A stretch of 64,000 bases of DNA from Paenibacillus massiliensis 2301065 = DSM 16942 (GTDB taxonomy: Bacteria; Bacillota; Bacilli; Paenibacillales; Paenibacillaceae). The translations under genes and the position numbers were made by a program. The stretch is from NCBI RefSeq assembly GCF_000377505.1, contig NZ_KB898188.1, forward strand, positions 372,001 through 436,000, read 5' to 3'. Positions within the stretch are counted from its first letter, which is position 1; each line of letters starts with the position of its first letter. Below the pieces are notes generated by a model. The model saw only the letters and a program-made list of their open reading frames with translations, had not been told where the DNA came from and ran no database searches. Of this stretch, positions 16,071 through 25,332 are shown piece by piece.

Positions 16071-19000
16071 TCAGATCGGATTAACATACAGCTTGCCTGC
16101 CGTCTCAATTTCAACTTCATTTCCGGCTGCATCACGTATCCGAATGACGATAACACCACCCGAGAGACGAAGTGTATTCGGCGTATTGTAGTAGGCTTCA
16201 TATCGTCCTGGAGCAGCCTCGAAGAATGAGATTTCATTCCGTGCGCTGCTGGAGACCAGCGGTACCTCAATCCGGAACGAGGCCTGCAGTCCCGGATCAC
16301 TATCAAACGTCACACGCAGGGCTTCACCCGGTGTAATCCGCACATCCTCTGTCGGCGTCACATTGCGAATCTCTGGCAGGGCTTGCTCCAGATGGACTGT
16401 ACGGGTAACGCTAGTCTCGTTGCCAGCCAGATCCCTTGCTGTAACGGTAATCTGATTCTGCCCTTCTTCAATCAGCAAGCGATGGCTGAAGCTTCCGTTC
16501 TCCTCCACCTGTACCTCCGCGCCGTTAATAGTCAAAGTGTGCAGGTAGTCGTCATGGACTGTACCCGTCACCCGTAGATCCCCGGCATTCGTACGTATAC
16601 CATCCACAGGCGCCGTGACCTCCAGCACTGGTGCTGCTTGATCCAGAATGACATGCACTGGTGCGGAACGATCCGTAAGCTTGCCGTCTACCAGAGCCTG
16701 CACGCTCAGTGCATTATCACCCACTTGCAGCGTAATTGGCAGACTGAATTGCTGGTTCTCAACTGTCGTAGTGCCGACCAATTCCTCACCGTTGAAGAGC
16801 TGCAGCTCAGCTCCATCGGCCGGAGATGTCCCCGTGACTGTCAATGCCTCCTCAGCTGTATAAGTATCAGTGGCTGGAGTTACGATGACCGGCGCATTGA
16901 CCGGATAGCGCACGAGCGCACGTATCATGTAGTTGCCTTCCTCCACAGGTGAGAGACTCCAGGTTCCGCTGGCACGCTGCCAACTGCGGAGTGCATTCGG
17001 GCTACTCTCGTCTGTCGCCAGACCCGGAGCTGCCGTTCCTGCTGGTGTCTGAATGTAGACAATGTAGAAGTCGCCCTCTACCGTTACGGGCTCCTCAAGC
17101 TCCAAGCGTGTCCATTCGTTATTCCGCAAGGCTGTTGCATCAAATGGACCTGCCAGCAGCCTTCCTGGTGCTCCACCTTCACCAGAAGCATCATATACCG
17201 CATACTGGAAGGCAGTACCACCTGGCTGCGGCCATTCTGTATTCCAGAACCGGATGGCAGCGCCCGTCACCTGAGCATGCTCCGATGCGGGAGTCATGCG
17301 TACAGCCCAAGCATTGCCTCCAGCATTGAAGGCACGTGCATTCTCTGGTGTACCGTCATCATACGCAATCTCACCCGGGAAGCCGATAAACGGCTTCAGT
17401 GCAATGGATACTTCCTCGGTATCGTTACCCGAGACTGTAACTGAGACCGTATCTGCATAATAATCCTGTGCTGCCAGGGACAGCGTATAGTTACCCTCAA
17501 GCAATTGCAGTGTAAAGCGACCTGCTTGATCCGTAGTCACCACGGGAGCAGCTGCATCCTCCAGCACCACAACTCTGGCACCGACGATCGGTTGACCGCT
17601 GCGCTCATCTGTCACCACACCTTCAAGGGTACCTTGAGGAATAGCCTCCAGGTTAAAGGTAGCTCTCGTCTCTGTACCGTCAGTAATGTTGACCTTGCGA
17701 GTCTGTGGATAATAGCCGTAGGCCTCTGCCTTTAGCGTATATTCTCCGGCTGTATGATGAAGCGTATAGCGCCCAGTAGCCGGATCTGTCTTCACGGAGC
17801 GTCCGGTCTCGACTACTGTAACCGTAGCGCTGGCTGGAAGGCTCTCCAGTCCAATCTCTCCTTTGTCTCCTTCTGTGCTCACTGGCGTTTTGGTGGAGAA
17901 ATCTTCCTTGCCCGTAATGGTAATTTTGTAAGGAACCTCGTTCTTCTCTTGCTTCTCTTTGTCAGAGCTCAGCTCCAGCACAATGTCACGCGTCTTCGCC
18001 ACACTTGGCAGAGCCATATCTACGATCCGGAAATTATCAATGTACCAACCCGTCTTCACCACACTACCGTCGGACTGTAGACGGAAACGAACGATGACTT
18101 CCTCTCCGGTGTATGCATCCAGGCTATAATCGACAGGTGTCCATTTCTTGCCGAGCGTATTGTGCGAGAATTTGCCCAGCTCTGACCATGTATCTCCTCC
18201 ATTACGAGAAATCTCGACATACCCGTAATCGTATCCTCCCTCTATCTCGAACCAATGCGAGAAGGACAACGTAGCATGCTCACGATCAGTCAAATCAATG
18301 ACTGGGGAGGCTAACCAGAAGTTGGCACTACTCTCGTAGGTACCGTCCAGATCCGTACCCCATACATTAGGCGGTGATACCGCTTCTACTGGACCTGGTG
18401 CTACAGGAACACCGCGCTCCCACTCATCCTTTGTTCCACCATGTGTCCAGCCATTGTCAGAGCCGGAATCAAAATTATCACTATAAATCACTTCAGGGAG
18501 ACGATACTCAACTACCGCAACGTTGGACCGTTCACCTACATTTCCACTGTAATCCTTCGCTGCAACCGTATAATACGTCGAGCCTGTGACCGTAATGACA
18601 TCATTAAAGGTCAGCCCTGTTGTCGTTCCGATCGCCGCGTAGTCAGTAGCTTCATAGGTCGCCCGGAACACCGTATATTCCTTCACATCCTCGTCTTGAG
18701 GGGCAGTCCAGTCCAGACTTACCTGACCGGTAAAATTAACAGACGCTCGTAGATCCTGAGGCGCACCCGGTGCAATGTCGTCCAGTCTCTCTACAGCGAA
18801 GTCGTCAATATACCAGCCAGCTTTTTGGGTCGTATTATCACTGGTAAGAGTGAACATCAGCTGTACCTGCTGTCCCGCATAAGGCGTCAAATCTACATAC
18901 TGCTTGCGCCAGTCGCCACTAGTACCCGTAAAGGTCAGCACAGGCTCGAAGGCGAAGTCATTCTCCTCAGCGGCTACAAGCACTTTGCCATAGTCAAAGT

Positions 19001-21407
19001 TGTTCTCAAAATCGTACCAGTGCTGGAATGACACGAGAGCCCCCTTCGCACTGTCACGCAGATCAATCGGAGGTGCAAGCAGGAAGGAATTCGCACCAGC
19101 AGCATAAGTACCGCTCAGGTTGCTAGCGAATACCTTGCTGCCCGAATAAGCTGATCCAGGGCCGCTTACCGGCTCTCCCCAAGCCCATGTATTTCCGGTC
19201 CCACCACTAGTGAAGCCGATTCGATCCGTCTCAAAATCCTGCGTATATCCAGGCTTCACGCCACTGGATACCGTCACCGTGTACACTTCGCTGGTTACGC
19301 TGTTATTTCCATAATCATTTACACGAAGGTAGTACTCAATCTCTCCTTCATTCAGAATGAACGAAGGTATGGACGCTGTGTATACTCCATCTGTGCTATT
19401 GCCCGAAATCCGTTCAAAAGGAAGGTACAGCCAATGTGACGAGCCAGCTTCTCTTACAAAGCCTTCGACAGACAGCACCGAGACGTTATCTGTCACCTTG
19501 GCCGTCAAGAGAGCATCAGTTCCCTTGAAGACAACCTCGAGTGGTGTATGCTCCAGCACAGGCTCCTCCAGATCATCACCTCCGGTAACTACTCTACCGG
19601 ATACACTACCCATTCCCTCCAGCACAGAGTTAACAGCATCTCTGGCATTGACAATCCCATGACCATAGCCGTTATTCGGTACCTGTGGATATTGACTATC
19701 CGTTCTTGGTACGGCTGTATCTATGATGATCTGTTCCAATTGATCGACCGTAAGTGAATGATTGGCTTGCAGCAGCAGAGCCGCAATCGCAGTCGTATGC
19801 GGTCCAGCCATTGATGTACCATCCCAATCCTGATTCTCATAACCACCCCCAGGGACAGAGGAGCGAATATTTACACCTGGAGCGGATACTTCAGGTTTGA
19901 TCTCTCCATACGGAGATGGCCCCAGCAGGGAGAAGCTCGCTAAGTTACCGTTGATATCCGTTGCACCTGTAGCGATGGATTCAGGATAGTTCGCAGGATT
20001 CGCTACCGATCCGGGTCCACCGGGGTTGGTAGCGCGAGTATTTCCAGCCGAGAACTCAGGGAAAATCTGGGCATCTCGCCATGCCTGGACGACAGGTCTG
20101 AACCACTCATCCATACCTGCGCCGCCTCCCCAGGAGTTGTTCACGACATCAGGGGCCAGCTCAGGATGCAGATTCCCTTCAGCGTCTACTGGAGCCAGCA
20201 GCCACTGACCGCCATCCAGAATAATCGCATCGGTCGTCTCCGGGTTAAAGATTCGTACAGCCATCCATTTGGCTCCCGGGGCAACCCCGATGTAATTGGT
20301 ACCGTCTGGTTCCGAGCCAACCATTGTACCCATCGTATGTGTGCCATGACCATCCGTATCCTGTGGCAATCTGGAGCCGCTATGAGGGTCATACCAGCTC
20401 AGCTCAGGATTTACGATATTGCCTTGGGCATCAATCCCGCGCCATTTGCTGCGCAGAGCAGGATGTGTATAGTCGACGCCGGAATCCAGGTTGGCAACGA
20501 CGATTCCGGTACCGTCAATTCCACGCTCCCATACCTCTGGGGCATTGACATATTTAATGTTCCACCATAGCGTTGAGGGGTCCACAGCATGCTTGACTGT
20601 GCCGCCAGGCAGCTTGTCTGTTACAGCGCTTTTGCCTCCGTCCTGAACGGCTGCATCTGTCGCTGCCTCTTTGGCTGGAGCAAGTGCTCCTGCTGCACCT
20701 TGTTCATTCGCTGACTTCTGCTCAACAGCTGAAGCTGCACCTTGAGAAGCCTTATCCTTCACAGCCTCTGCCTTAGTCGTTGCCGAAGCTGCCTCGACTG
20801 CTACCGGATCTGTCTTCGATGCAGCCGGAGTAGCATGATCCACTGCCTGTACAGGCTTGGCAGCTGTAGCTTGCGGAGCCCGATCGAGATAACGCGTCTC
20901 ATTCGGCAGTAGCTTCTCTACCTCCGGAAGCTGTGCGATATTCTCCATTACTTCCTTGGTGCTTGTGATTGCAAGGGCATTGACGATGAAGTAGCTCTTG
21001 TACTCCTTGACCTCTCCCTTTTCAAGCTCCTGCTCCAGATATTGCTCCAGCTCATACTGTGTCCGCGAAGCCGTATTCCGCAATGAGCTGATGACATTGC
21101 TGCGAACTGACATCTTGACCGCAGATGGCGTTAATTTCTGTAAGGTGGCCTGTTGCAGGCTATTCCGGGCAACCGACTGTGTATCTACCTGTTCCTTCAT
21201 TTTGACGAGATAGGTGACGTACTCCCCTTGATCAAATTGCTTGCTTAGCTTGGCATCAATGCGACTGGATGCGGCGGGCGCCGAGCTAGATTTCAGCTCA
21301 ATCTTGTCGGATGCTCCGGCAAAAGCAGGCTGATACAATGTCACGGTAAGCAGGACAACCATTAGTAGTGCTACATGCTTTCGCAAAGCGGCGGCTGACT
21401 TGTTCAC
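16071..21407 (-). CDS. bpr: bacillopeptidase F-like secreted multidomain subtilisin
   Basis: A 1778-residue exoprotease. In order: signal peptide (to about residue 30, ending YQPAFAGA), an I9-type propeptide (about 55-175), an Ala/Lys-rich linker (about 180-265), the S8 catalytic domain with Asp308 (NLDSGVDYTHPA), His354 (DGHGTHTMG), Asn425 (NNSWGG) and Ser532 (DGTSMAGPH), then two MAM/immune-inhibitor-A-like beta-sandwich repeats each ending GWYIDdF/GWYIDNF, a fibronectin III-like segment between them, two carboxypeptidase-regulatory-like repeats and Ig-like repeats. WNIKYVNAPEVWERGIDGTG is typical of Bpr, which is shorter in B. subtilis. GTG at 21407 has GGGAGTGGAG; ATG 21458 lacks a site. 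Confidence 0.9.
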   Translation of the reverse strand: MNKSAAALRKHVALLMVVLLTVTLYQPAFAGASDKIELKSSSAPAASSRIDAKLSKQFDQGEYVTYLVKMKEQVDTQSVARNSLQQATLQKLTPSAVKMSVRSNVISSLRNTASRTQYELEQYLEQELEKGEVKEYKSYFIVNALAITSTKEVMENIAQLPEVEKLLPNETRYLDRAPQATAAKPVQAVDHATPAASKTDPVAVEAASATTKAEAVKDKASQGAASAVEQKSANEQGAAGALAPAKEAATDAAVQDGGKSAVTDKLPGGTVKHAVDPSTLWWNIKYVNAPEVWERGIDGTGIVVANLDSGVDYTHPALRSKWRGIDAQGNIVNPELSWYDPHSGSRLPQDTDGHGTHTMGTMVGSEPDGTNYIGVAPGAKWMAVRIFNPETTDAIILDGGQWLLAPVDAEGNLHPELAPDVVNNSWGGGAGMDEWFRPVVQAWRDAQIFPEFSAGNTRATNPGGPGSVANPANYPESIATGATDINGNLASFSLLGPSPYGEIKPEVSAPGVNIRSSVPGGGYENQDWDGTSMAGPHTTAIAALLLQANHSLTVDQLEQIIIDTAVPRTDSQYPQVPNNGYGHGIVNARDAVNSVLEGMGSVSGRVVTGGDDLEEPVLEHTPLEVVFKGTDALLTAKVTDNVSVLSVEGFVREAGSSHWLYLPFERISGNSTDGVYTASIPSFILNEGEIEYYLRVNDYGNNSVTSEVYTVTVSSGVKPGYTQDFETDRIGFTSGGTGNTWAWGEPVSGPGSAYSGSKVFASNLSGTYAAGANSFLLAPPIDLRDSAKGALVSFQHWYDFENNFDYGKVLVAAEENDFAFEPVLTFTGTSGDWRKQYVDLTPYAGQQVQLMFTLTSDNTTQKAGWYIDDFAVERLDDIAPGAPQDLRASVNFTGQVSLDWTAPQDEDVKEYTVFRATYEATDYAAIGTTTGLTFNDVITVTGSTYYTVAAKDYSGNVGERSNVAVVEYRLPEVIYSDNFDSGSDNGWTHGGTKDEWERGVPVAPGPVEAVSPPNVWGTDLDGTYESSANFWLASPVIDLTDREHATLSFSHWFEIEGGYDYGYVEISRNGGDTWSELGKFSHNTLGKKWTPVDYSLDAYTGEEVIVRFRLQSDGSVVKTGWYIDNFRIVDMALPSVAKTRDIVLELSSDKEKQEKNEVPYKITITGKEDFSTKTPVSTEGDKGEIGLESLPASATVTVVETGRSVKTDPATGRYTLHHTAGEYTLKAEAYGYYPQTRKVNITDGTETRATFNLEAIPQGTLEGVVTDERSGQPIVGARVVVLEDAAAPVVTTDQAGRFTLQLLEGNYTLSLAAQDYYADTVSVTVSGNDTEEVSIALKPFIGFPGEIAYDDGTPENARAFNAGGNAWAVRMTPASEHAQVTGAAIRFWNTEWPQPGGTAFQYAVYDASGEGGAPGRLLAGPFDATALRNNEWTRLELEEPVTVEGDFYIVYIQTPAGTAAPGLATDESSPNALRSWQRASGTWSLSPVEEGNYMIRALVRYPVNAPVIVTPATDTYTAEEALTVTGTSPADGAELQLFNGEELVGTTTVENQQFSLPITLQVGDNALSVQALVDGKLTDRSAPVHVILDQAAPVLEVTAPVDGIRTNAGDLRVTGTVHDDYLHTLTINGAEVQVEENGSFSHRLLIEEGQNQITVTARDLAGNETSVTRTVHLEQALPEIRNVTPTEDVRITPGEALRVTFDSDPGLQASFRIEVPLVSSSARNEISFFEAAPGRYEAYYNTPNTLRLSGGVIVIRIRDAAGNEVEIETAGKLYVNPI

Positions 21408-21498
21408 TCTCTCCACTCCCTTATATTTAGTGATTACTGCAAACCTCACAAAGTCCATATAGATTCCATAAAGATTTCATATAGGTCCAAGCTGTTTT

Positions 21499-21636
21499 CT
21501 AATGCTGCTTCAAAGGTGTCCCTTCCGTCGGCTGCGCCGGATGTACGCAGGGGTATATGTATCTGTCATTCACGCTGAACTCGCGTATCACCGGGTCAAA
21601 CTTCTTGCTCCAAGCTTCTGTCTGTCGTTAAAGCAT
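21499..21636 (-). pseudogene. small ORF with in-frame TAA at codon 3, upstream of the protease
   Basis: GGGAGGTG is followed by ATG CTT TAA at 21636-21628, and the same frame then stays open for 42 more codons with a protein-like composition (KKFDPVIREFSVNDRYIYP) down to a TAG at 21499. It may be a small gene broken by a nonsense change, a minimal start-stop leader for the protease transcript, or chance. Product unknown. Confidence 0.25.
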
Positions 21637-21639
21637 CAC

Positions 21640-22250
21640 CTCCCTACAGTCATTGACTACTGAACACTCCTCACAAGAACAAAATTAAAGTCTCCTAGCA
21701 GTGCTACCAAAAAAAGAGCTGAAATAGAGACGCAATGAAGGCGCAATAACTGGAAAAGAGTAAGTAAGCAGTAAAATATTACACTGTTATGATAGGTTTA
21801 CTAGGTTTAATGTCGTGAGATATAGCTGAGCAGGGGATCACTAGAAGCCCTTCATCAGAAATAACTGACATTGTCGTTGATGTGAACAGGAATAGAACCA
21901 TTCTGGGATGCTGCAGCAAGTATGAGTGTGAAAGATGATTGAGACGGAACGGATAGGTAGGAGTATCTAACTGATATGTGGGTTGATCTTATCTTACACT
22001 GCCAACTCTAGTAGATCGGCGTGTAGGCGCTCTAATTCTTCTATATCTTGGGATAGATTAACAATTTTACAAGTATTATAATGTCGAACAAGGAAGTGCA
22101 CAAGAGTTTTATTCAAATAATTTCAAAATAATCCTTTATATTCATTTCATTTGCATTTTAAGATAAGAACAGGCCCAGTATTCAAGACCTATTGCATGTT
22201 TGCGCAAAAACTGAATCATCATGTCATCTGCGGCATGACAGCAAGCAGCA
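21640..22250. other. intergenic region without recognisable gene
   Basis: About 600 AT-rich bases between the protease leader and the aldo/keto reductase terminator. I see no ORF with a convincing ribosome site, no RNA fold I recognise and no long repeat. Protease promoter elements probably lie near its left end. Confidence 0.5.
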
Positions 22251-22254
22251 AAAA

Positions 22255-22291
22255 AAGCCAGGAAACGAATACTTGATTCGTCATCTGGCTT
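22255..22291 (-). terminator. intrinsic terminator of the aldo/keto reductase gene
   Basis: Read leftward, AAGCCAG...ACGAAT pairs across a short loop with ATTCGT...CTGGCTT and runs into a T tract (the A run at 22250-22256). It lies about 60 bases past the stop. Confidence 0.7.
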
Positions 22292-22352
22292 GTTTGTAGT
22301 GGACTAATTTGAATAGACTTTTAGGAAACACTTTAGGACGCTATAGGACGCT

Positions 22353-23291
22353 TCAGGACGCAAAAATAGTGTCAATCTGCTTAATCTCATCAGCAGTCAG
22401 CTCTACCTTCAACGTCTTCAGATTCGACAGCACCTGTTCCGGGCGCTTGGCTCCAGGAATCAGAGCATCGATGCCCTCCACCGTCAAATACCACGCTAAT
22501 ATGACATGAGCTACCTCTGCGTCTTTGGCCTTAGCAAGGCTACGAACCTGATCCACCTTAGCCAGATTACGTACAAATGCCTCACCCTGGAATAAAGGGT
22601 TATACGCACGAAAGTCCGTAAATGTATCCTCAGGTCTGTACTTACCTCCCAGCAGACCCGCCGCAAGCGGGAAATAAGGCACGAATGAGATCCCATGCTC
22701 GCGGGAGTAAGGCAGCACATCTTGCTCTGCATCTCGATGCAGCAGATTGTAGTGGGACTGGAGCACATCCACATAGCCATCCTTGTTCGCTTCCCGCAGC
22801 TGCTCGATGGAGAAATTCGACACGCCAATCGCCCGAATTTTGCCCTCATCCTTCAGACGCTTCAACTCACCCACCGCTTCGTCCTTCGGTGTATGCTCAT
22901 CTGGATAATGAATGTAATAAAGATCAATATAATCCGTCTGCAATCGTCGTAGACTGTCCTCTACAGACTGCCTCAGGAACGCTGGAGAATTGTCGATGGC
23001 CATGTCCCCTTCTGCTGGCTTATGAGCACCCTTGGTTGCAATGACGACACGATCACGTCCTCCTTGCTCCTTCAGCACCTCTCCGATCAGCTCCTCCGAG
23101 CGTTCGGGACCATATATATAGGCCGTATCCAGGAAATCGACACCTTGTGAGAGCGCTGTCCGCACAATATTTCTGCCCGTCTCATCCTGTAAGCCCTCGA
23201 ACAGATTGTGACCGCCTACAGCGTTGGCGCCAAGCCCAATCGGTAGCACCTGCAGTCCACTTTTTCCAAGCTGATGCTTCTTCTCTGTCAT
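22353..23291 (-). CDS. aldo/keto reductase (AKR11/YhdN-IolS type)
   Basis: A 312-residue NADPH-dependent oxidoreductase of the (beta/alpha)8 fold. The catalytic tetrad is visible: Asp and Tyr in FLDTAYIYG, Lys in VIATKGAH and His in YYIHYPD. GVSNFSIEQL and the C-terminal IPGAKRPEQV cofactor region are intact. Relatives reduce small aldehydes and are often general-stress genes. It is a single-gene unit with its own terminator. Three near-identical 10-base units around ATAGGACGCT lie at its 3' end (22333-22361), probably trivial. Confidence 0.92.
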   Translation of the reverse strand: MTEKKHQLGKSGLQVLPIGLGANAVGGHNLFEGLQDETGRNIVRTALSQGVDFLDTAYIYGPERSEELIGEVLKEQGGRDRVVIATKGAHKPAEGDMAIDNSPAFLRQSVEDSLRRLQTDYIDLYYIHYPDEHTPKDEAVGELKRLKDEGKIRAIGVSNFSIEQLREANKDGYVDVLQSHYNLLHRDAEQDVLPYSREHGISFVPYFPLAAGLLGGKYRPEDTFTDFRAYNPLFQGEAFVRNLAKVDQVRSLAKAKDAEVAHVILAWYLTVEGIDALIPGAKRPEQVLSNLKTLKVELTADEIKQIDTIFAS

Positions 23292-23478
23292 CTGAACTTC
23301 ACTCCTTCAAGTTAGAGATTTATCCTCAGTGACTAACCTATCAACACTACTTGATTATAACCCCGACTCTACCAGTAACCAAATTACGGATTATCCTGCT
23401 ACACTTTCAGACTTTTTCAAAAAAGGGTTGACATCTTCCACAGATTGCCATTAACATAAGATTTAACTTTTGAAAAGG
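23292..23478. promoter_or_regulatory. spacer with promoter-like element for the rtcB leader
   Basis: TTGACA at 23428-23433 is followed after 18 bases by TAACAT at 23452-23457, a plausible vegetative promoter reading right into the structured leader. The rest of the spacer, up to the divergent reductase start, shows nothing else clear. Confidence 0.5.
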
Positions 23479-23485
23479 GAGGCCG

Positions 23486-23596
23486 ATGAACATGACCGCA
23501 GTCTATAATTTGCATACAGGACACTTGCTAACAGACGTACAATACATGCAAATGATTGAACATCATTGTCTAGTCGGCCTCTTACGGACGACATAA
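23486..23596 (+). CDS. possible 36-residue leader peptide
   Basis: An ORF starting MNMTAVYNLHTGHLL with AAAAGGGAGG directly upstream. Its ribosome site and start lie inside the outer stem of the leader structure, so translation and folding would interfere with each other. It ends before the terminator at 23707. It has no similarity I know. Either a regulatory leader peptide or a chance ORF. Confidence 0.4.
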   Translation: MNMTAVYNLHTGHLLTDVQYMQMIEHHCLVGLLRTT

Positions 23597-23706
23597 TCGA
23601 TGACAGCCGGACCTGATTCGGAATGGCTGACTTCGAGTATCTGTGACAGTGCTTCGACGCGCCTTCTGCTTGAATGGCGGACTGTCGGAGCTTGGACTTG
23701 CGCAGA

Positions 23707-23737
23707 AGCCATAGACAATATGTCTATGGCTTTTTTG
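23707..23737 (+). terminator. intrinsic terminator upstream of rtcB
   Basis: AGCCATAGACA (23707-23717), a 3-base loop and TGTCTATGGCT (23721-23731) form a perfect 11-base-pair stem followed by a T run. It stands in front of rtcB, where it could act as an attenuator. Confidence 0.85.
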
Positions 23738-23814
23738 CGTCTATTGATTATAACGAGCAGGCCTCTGGGCCCTGCGGCCGGAGGCTGGAAGCATAGAAAG
23801 GATTTTCAACCTAT

Positions 23815-25326
23815 ATGGATACCAACAAACAAGCATCAAAACATAGCATTCCAGCATCGAACCCTAATATTTCCACGAATGAACCGAATCTATTTCAGGC
23901 TGAGGGCGGGGCCTACAGACACGAAGTCAAGCTTCCTTCTGGTGATTTGACCGTTTATGCAAGCCAGCAGCTCTTCTCCTCCCTGGACTATAAAGTATTC
24001 GAGATGGCCAACAACAATCTGCAAATTCCGAACATTACGCATATGAGCTATACTCCAGACGTACATGTGGGTGTCGGTACTTGCATTGGTACAACAGCGG
24101 TATGGAATATGATGGATGGATATGTCTCTCCCTCCATCGTCGGCAGTGACATTGGCTGTGGCATGCGTGTCCATCTGACACCACTGCATCGGGATGATCT
24201 CAAGGACATTAAGCTACGACGCAAGCTGGTGAAGGCGATCGAGAAGTATTTGCCGATGGAGGCCAACCAACGTGGACACTATTCGGATATACGATTGGAG
24301 CATATCGTGCGCAAGGGTCTTCACGGCCTGCCGAACAAGTACATTCCAGATAGCTATACACCCAAGAAATCCACTTCCTTGACCCATGTGGAATCCAGCA
24401 AATTCAATTTTGATGAAGAGGTGCTGAACACCATTCAGGATATGACCTGGCACCGGGCACACCGCCAGCTCGGAACTCTTGGTGGAGGCAATCATTTTGC
24501 TGAGGTGCAAGCGCTGGAGATCGCCGAGGAGCAGCGCCATATTGCTGAAGCCTGGGGCATGTTCGATGGACAGATCGTCGTCATGATTCATTCCGGCTCA
24601 CGCGCCTGGGGCGGCGCCGTCAGCCAGACAAGCTCAGCAGCGATTGCCAAGGCCATGCAGCGTCTTGGCATCGGTACAGCTGATCCGAATCTCAAGTTCA
24701 TTCCGCTGGACCACCCGGAAGGGCAGCATTATGTTGACATGCTGTACTCTGCGTTGAACTATGCCGTAGTCAATCGTCATCTGATTGCCTACTCCATTCG
24801 CGAGGCATTCCGGGACGTATTCGGGCCAAAATGTGAATTCAAGACGCTGTATGACCTCATGCACAACTATGCCTGGAACGAGCAGCACGAGCAGTATGGT
24901 GATGTCTTTGTCCATCGTAAAGGTGCGACGCGCGCCCTTCCAGCCGGACATCCCGCCAATCCCAAGCCTTATCTGGAGACCGGACACCCTGCACTTATAC
25001 CTGGTTCGATGGGTACGTCCTCCTATATTATGCTTGGACAGCCTGAGGGCGCAGACAACTTCCACTCCATCTGTCACGGAGCTGGCCGGGCTCGATCACG
25101 AAGTGCTACCAAACGACTCGTGCGTGTCGAGGACTTTGCTACCGCACTTGGAGTGGGAACGGATGATGAAGTGGTCGTGAACCAGCGCTCGCTGGAATCG
25201 ATTATTGACGAATCACCGCAAGCCTACAAAAATGTAGATGACATCATTGATAGTGTGACCGGGGCGGGACTCGCCCGTGTTGTCGCTAAATGCAAACCAT
25301 TGGTCGCAGTGAAAGGAGCCAAGTAA
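23815..25326 (+). CDS. rtcB: RtcB-type RNA-splicing/repair ligase
   Basis: A 503-residue RtcB family member, which joins RNA 2',3'-cyclic phosphate or 3'-phosphate ends to 5'-OH ends using GTP and Mn2+. Visible motifs: DVHVGVGTCIGTTA, GSDIGCGMRV (metal-binding Asp and Cys), LGGGNHFAEVQ, MIHSGSRAWG, HRKGATRALPAG, PGSMGTSSYIM and HGAGRARSRS, whose His is the guanylylation site. Length and motifs are complete. AGAAAGGA precedes the ATG. Seven bases separate it from the AAA+ ATPase, so they form one operon, probably controlled by the structured leader. Confidence 0.93.
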   Translation: MDTNKQASKHSIPASNPNISTNEPNLFQAEGGAYRHEVKLPSGDLTVYASQQLFSSLDYKVFEMANNNLQIPNITHMSYTPDVHVGVGTCIGTTAVWNMMDGYVSPSIVGSDIGCGMRVHLTPLHRDDLKDIKLRRKLVKAIEKYLPMEANQRGHYSDIRLEHIVRKGLHGLPNKYIPDSYTPKKSTSLTHVESSKFNFDEEVLNTIQDMTWHRAHRQLGTLGGGNHFAEVQALEIAEEQRHIAEAWGMFDGQIVVMIHSGSRAWGGAVSQTSSAAIAKAMQRLGIGTADPNLKFIPLDHPEGQHYVDMLYSALNYAVVNRHLIAYSIREAFRDVFGPKCEFKTLYDLMHNYAWNEQHEQYGDVFVHRKGATRALPAGHPANPKPYLETGHPALIPGSMGTSSYIMLGQPEGADNFHSICHGAGRARSRSATKRLVRVEDFATALGVGTDDEVVVNQRSLESIIDESPQAYKNVDDIIDSVTGAGLARVVAKCKPLVAVKGAK

Positions 25327-25332
25327 GAATAT

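Larger units (their letters stand above)
23479..23790 (+). ncRNA. structured leader of the rtcB operon (unassigned)
   Basis: GAGGCCGA (23479-23486) pairs with TCGGCCTC (23574-23581), enclosing TTTGCAT/ATGCAAA (23509-23515 with 23546-23552) and TGAT/ATCA (23553-23556 with 23562-23565): a possible three-way junction. CTTCTGC/GCAGAAG (23663-23669 with 23702-23708) then abuts the terminator at 23707, sharing two bases of its 5' arm. A further GCCTC/GAGGC hairpin (23761-23785) precedes the rtcB ribosome site. I cannot match it to a known riboswitch or T-box. Confidence 0.45.

Noticed and set aside
23479-23740. T-box or purine riboswitch ahead of rtcB
   Set aside because: No T-box antiterminator sequence and no conserved purine-switch loops were found; only the general layout is similar.
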